From: Hymenolepis diminuta
Lineage: Eukaryota; Platyhelminthes; Cestoda; Cyclophyllidea; Hymenolepididae
Assembly (NCBI GenBank): GCA_900708905.1
Contig: CAADRB010000016.1
Location: 2,098,837 to 2,162,836, forward strand
DNA: 64,000 nucleotides
Direction: 5' to 3'
The notes under the pieces are model-generated. The model made no database searches, was not told the origin of the DNA, and saw nothing but the letters and a program-made list of their open reading frames with translations. The first letter of the stretch is position 1; each line of letters begins with the position of its first letter. Positions 62,201 to 64,000 of the stretch are shown in pieces. A program made the position numbers and the translations under genes.

Positions 62201-64000
62201 GTGATTTTTTAAGGCATTCTTTTTCATTGGAAAAATAGAACAGATCCAGAAATAGCTCTGGATTATTTTACAAACTTTCGACTTAGTCCATTCGATAATC
62301 GGTTATTGTTTGCATCAAATTACGGGTTGGAAATGGAGGTTAATAGCTTTCAGCCGAAGTGCCATTCATCATATTTGCGGCGGCTTCCTGAATCGATAAA
62401 CTTTTTATTTCCTATCTCAAATTTGAGGCATAAATTATGTCCTAGAAAGCTCCCTTTTGTCTGTGAAATGCTTGTTAAAAGTGTGTGAAACAGACTGCCG
62501 AAAGACTATCCCTTTCTTTACTAACCCAATTAGGCGTATTTAATTACTTCCCCATTTCCTAACTTTGAGTTGATTGGGGCTGTCAGTTTAGTGGCATGGG
62601 GTGGTTGGGAGTTTAACAGGCCCTTATAGTTTGCAGCTTAATACTGTGGACATCATAATTTTCAGTAGGAAGCTCTAATCGTGTGCCATAATACAACCAA
62701 ATTTTAATGGAGTAGAAGAAAAGGAAATGCGAAATAGATTTGCATTGTAAGAAGCTCTAGTTGTCATTGATGCCTCTTCGTATTCAGGTAATTCTTGGCC
62801 ACAGATATTTAGTATTGTCTATGTAGGTTAAAAATGATTTTCAAGGCGATGAAGTGAAAATGGCACTGAATGCCAGTTTTCATGAACGAAATATTGCTTT
62901 CTATTTTGCTTTCGCTTAAATTTGTTCGAAGGTAGAAAGCATCCTCTTGGAAATGACCAAGGTTAAAGGTACCATCCTTAGGGTTGTAGAATTATTGGCT
63001 AGCAAAAACCAAATGAATTCAAATGTCATGTATTTTAAATAAACGGTACCATCGACCTTGATAAATTATACTCTTTGAAACCAACTGTATCTCTAATTTT
63101 CTGCATATTTAAATTTAGTTAAGGTACATCGTACAGATTAGTTAAGCACTTTTGATGATCATTCTTATAGCAGCACGTTTGTAAAAAGGTTCCCATTACA
63201 CCTGATCTCATAATGCTTCATAAATGAGAAGTCGCTCATTCCTTTATACTAAAATTTATATTTCGATTTTTAAATTTATAATTGAACTTCATCAATTGCA
63301 TTCCATCGGAGTTAGTTAGACGGGGAGTTAGAAGTCTTATTATGGCCAGGTGATTATTTATTTATGTGTTTGAGACAATTTAATGCCTAATTTAGAAATG
63401 CTAATTGGATAAGGTAATTAAAGGGGATATTTAGGTTTGAGAAAACAATTGAATTTTTCAACTTCCTTCCCTACCAATGATTTCCGTTTAACCCTTCATC
63501 ATTTAATTTTGCCTTCTTTGAAGGGATGTTATTATTGCATTCTGATTGTTTTATTCCACTTTAAATACTTGCCTATGACAGGATGAAGAAACTACAATTG
63601 GGGGGAAAGTAAAGAGAAGGTTACCATGATGTTGAAAGTAAAGTTAGGATATCAGGAGAGTCTTATTTCATTTGGTTTTCAGGATCGGTTTGGACAGTAT
63701 TTACATAATTCTAGTTCACTTACCAAAATTCAAATTTCATGAATCGTCCCTTGGATTGGGGCAGTATTTTGCCTATGTTTTCCAGCACTTATTTGACCGG
63801 CTGTTTAATCATGATTGTCAGTCTTGCCGCCTCATTTCATTTTTATTCCAAAGGTTAAAAGTAGAATGATCTTACATGATATTCATCAGCTTGCAGTTTT
63901 AAAATGTCAGAGCTAAGATAGCCAAAAAATTCAACTTTTTTCTTCTAATGAACAAAGTAATAAGTTGGTGATGTGGTTAGAAAGGAGACTGGTTACCAGA
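59204..64000. other. Intron of PAPS synthase or intergenic
   Basis: No exon with sulfurylase or other known motifs was found on either strand. Open stretches at 61198-61392, 61655-61867, 62306-62488 and 63672-63869 are short, AT-rich and without conserved features. The last 200 bases resemble the stretch near 300-420. The block at 60460-60490 (GGGGCCATGACACC) weakly recalls the SINE tail near 50255. Confidence 0.45.
63830..63950 (+). repeat. Divergent repeat shared with the window start
   Basis: CTTACATGATATTC, then TTAAAAT-GTCAGAGCTAAGATAGCCAAAA, parallels CTTACATGATATTC, then TTAAACTAGCAGATATGAGATAGCCAAAA at about 351-409. Weaker similarity seems to extend 200 bases upstream in both places. 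The element class is unknown. Confidence 0.45.

Overview
The window looks like nuclear DNA of a parasitic flatworm, most likely a tapeworm (cestode). The evidence is AT-rich intergenic DNA, intron-rich genes on both strands, a dominant class of very short introns (31-38 nt) mixed with multi-kilobase ones, and a flatworm-type Ty3/gypsy gag. The AT bias and intron sizes would suit a Hymenolepis/Rodentolepis-type genome, but genus is inference. Nothing prokaryotic, no CRISPR array and no rRNA or complete tRNA gene was seen.

Layout. (1) 1-3561: no gene recognised. (2) 3562-18485 (+): a secreted trypsin-like serine protease, rebuilt here as nine exons and 370 residues, with two unusual active-site neighbours and a long insertion in the 37-loop. 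(3) 18486-28569: about 10 kb of intergenic DNA with dispersed repeats, a pair of perfect hairpins and a tRNA-derived SINE-like copy. (4) 28570-43314 (+): three genes close together. These are a GGA-type clathrin adaptor (15 exons, 674 aa), gamma-SNAP (7 exons, 306 aa) and a coiled-coil protein of unknown function (8 exons, 231 aa, with 28- and 31-nt micro-exons). (5) 43315-55883: repeat-rich intergenic DNA containing several degenerate tRNA-headed SINE copies and one intact isolated Ty3/gypsy-type gag ORF (minus strand). (6) 55884-56360 (-): a small mitochondrial single-pass protein resembling UQCC4/CCSMST1. (7) 57938-59203 (+): the APS-kinase half of a PAPS synthase. Its first exon and its ATP-sulfurylase half are not found in the window. 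(8) 59204-64000: nothing coding recognised.

Functionally, GGA sorts cargo into clathrin coats at the trans-Golgi and gamma-SNAP recycles SNAREs after fusion, so two neighbouring same-strand genes serve consecutive steps of vesicle traffic. The PAPS synthase supplies the sulfate donor used by Golgi sulfotransferases. Exon boundaries were placed by hand from GT/AG sites, reading phase and family conservation. Phases are consistent through every coding model, but none has been checked against transcripts.
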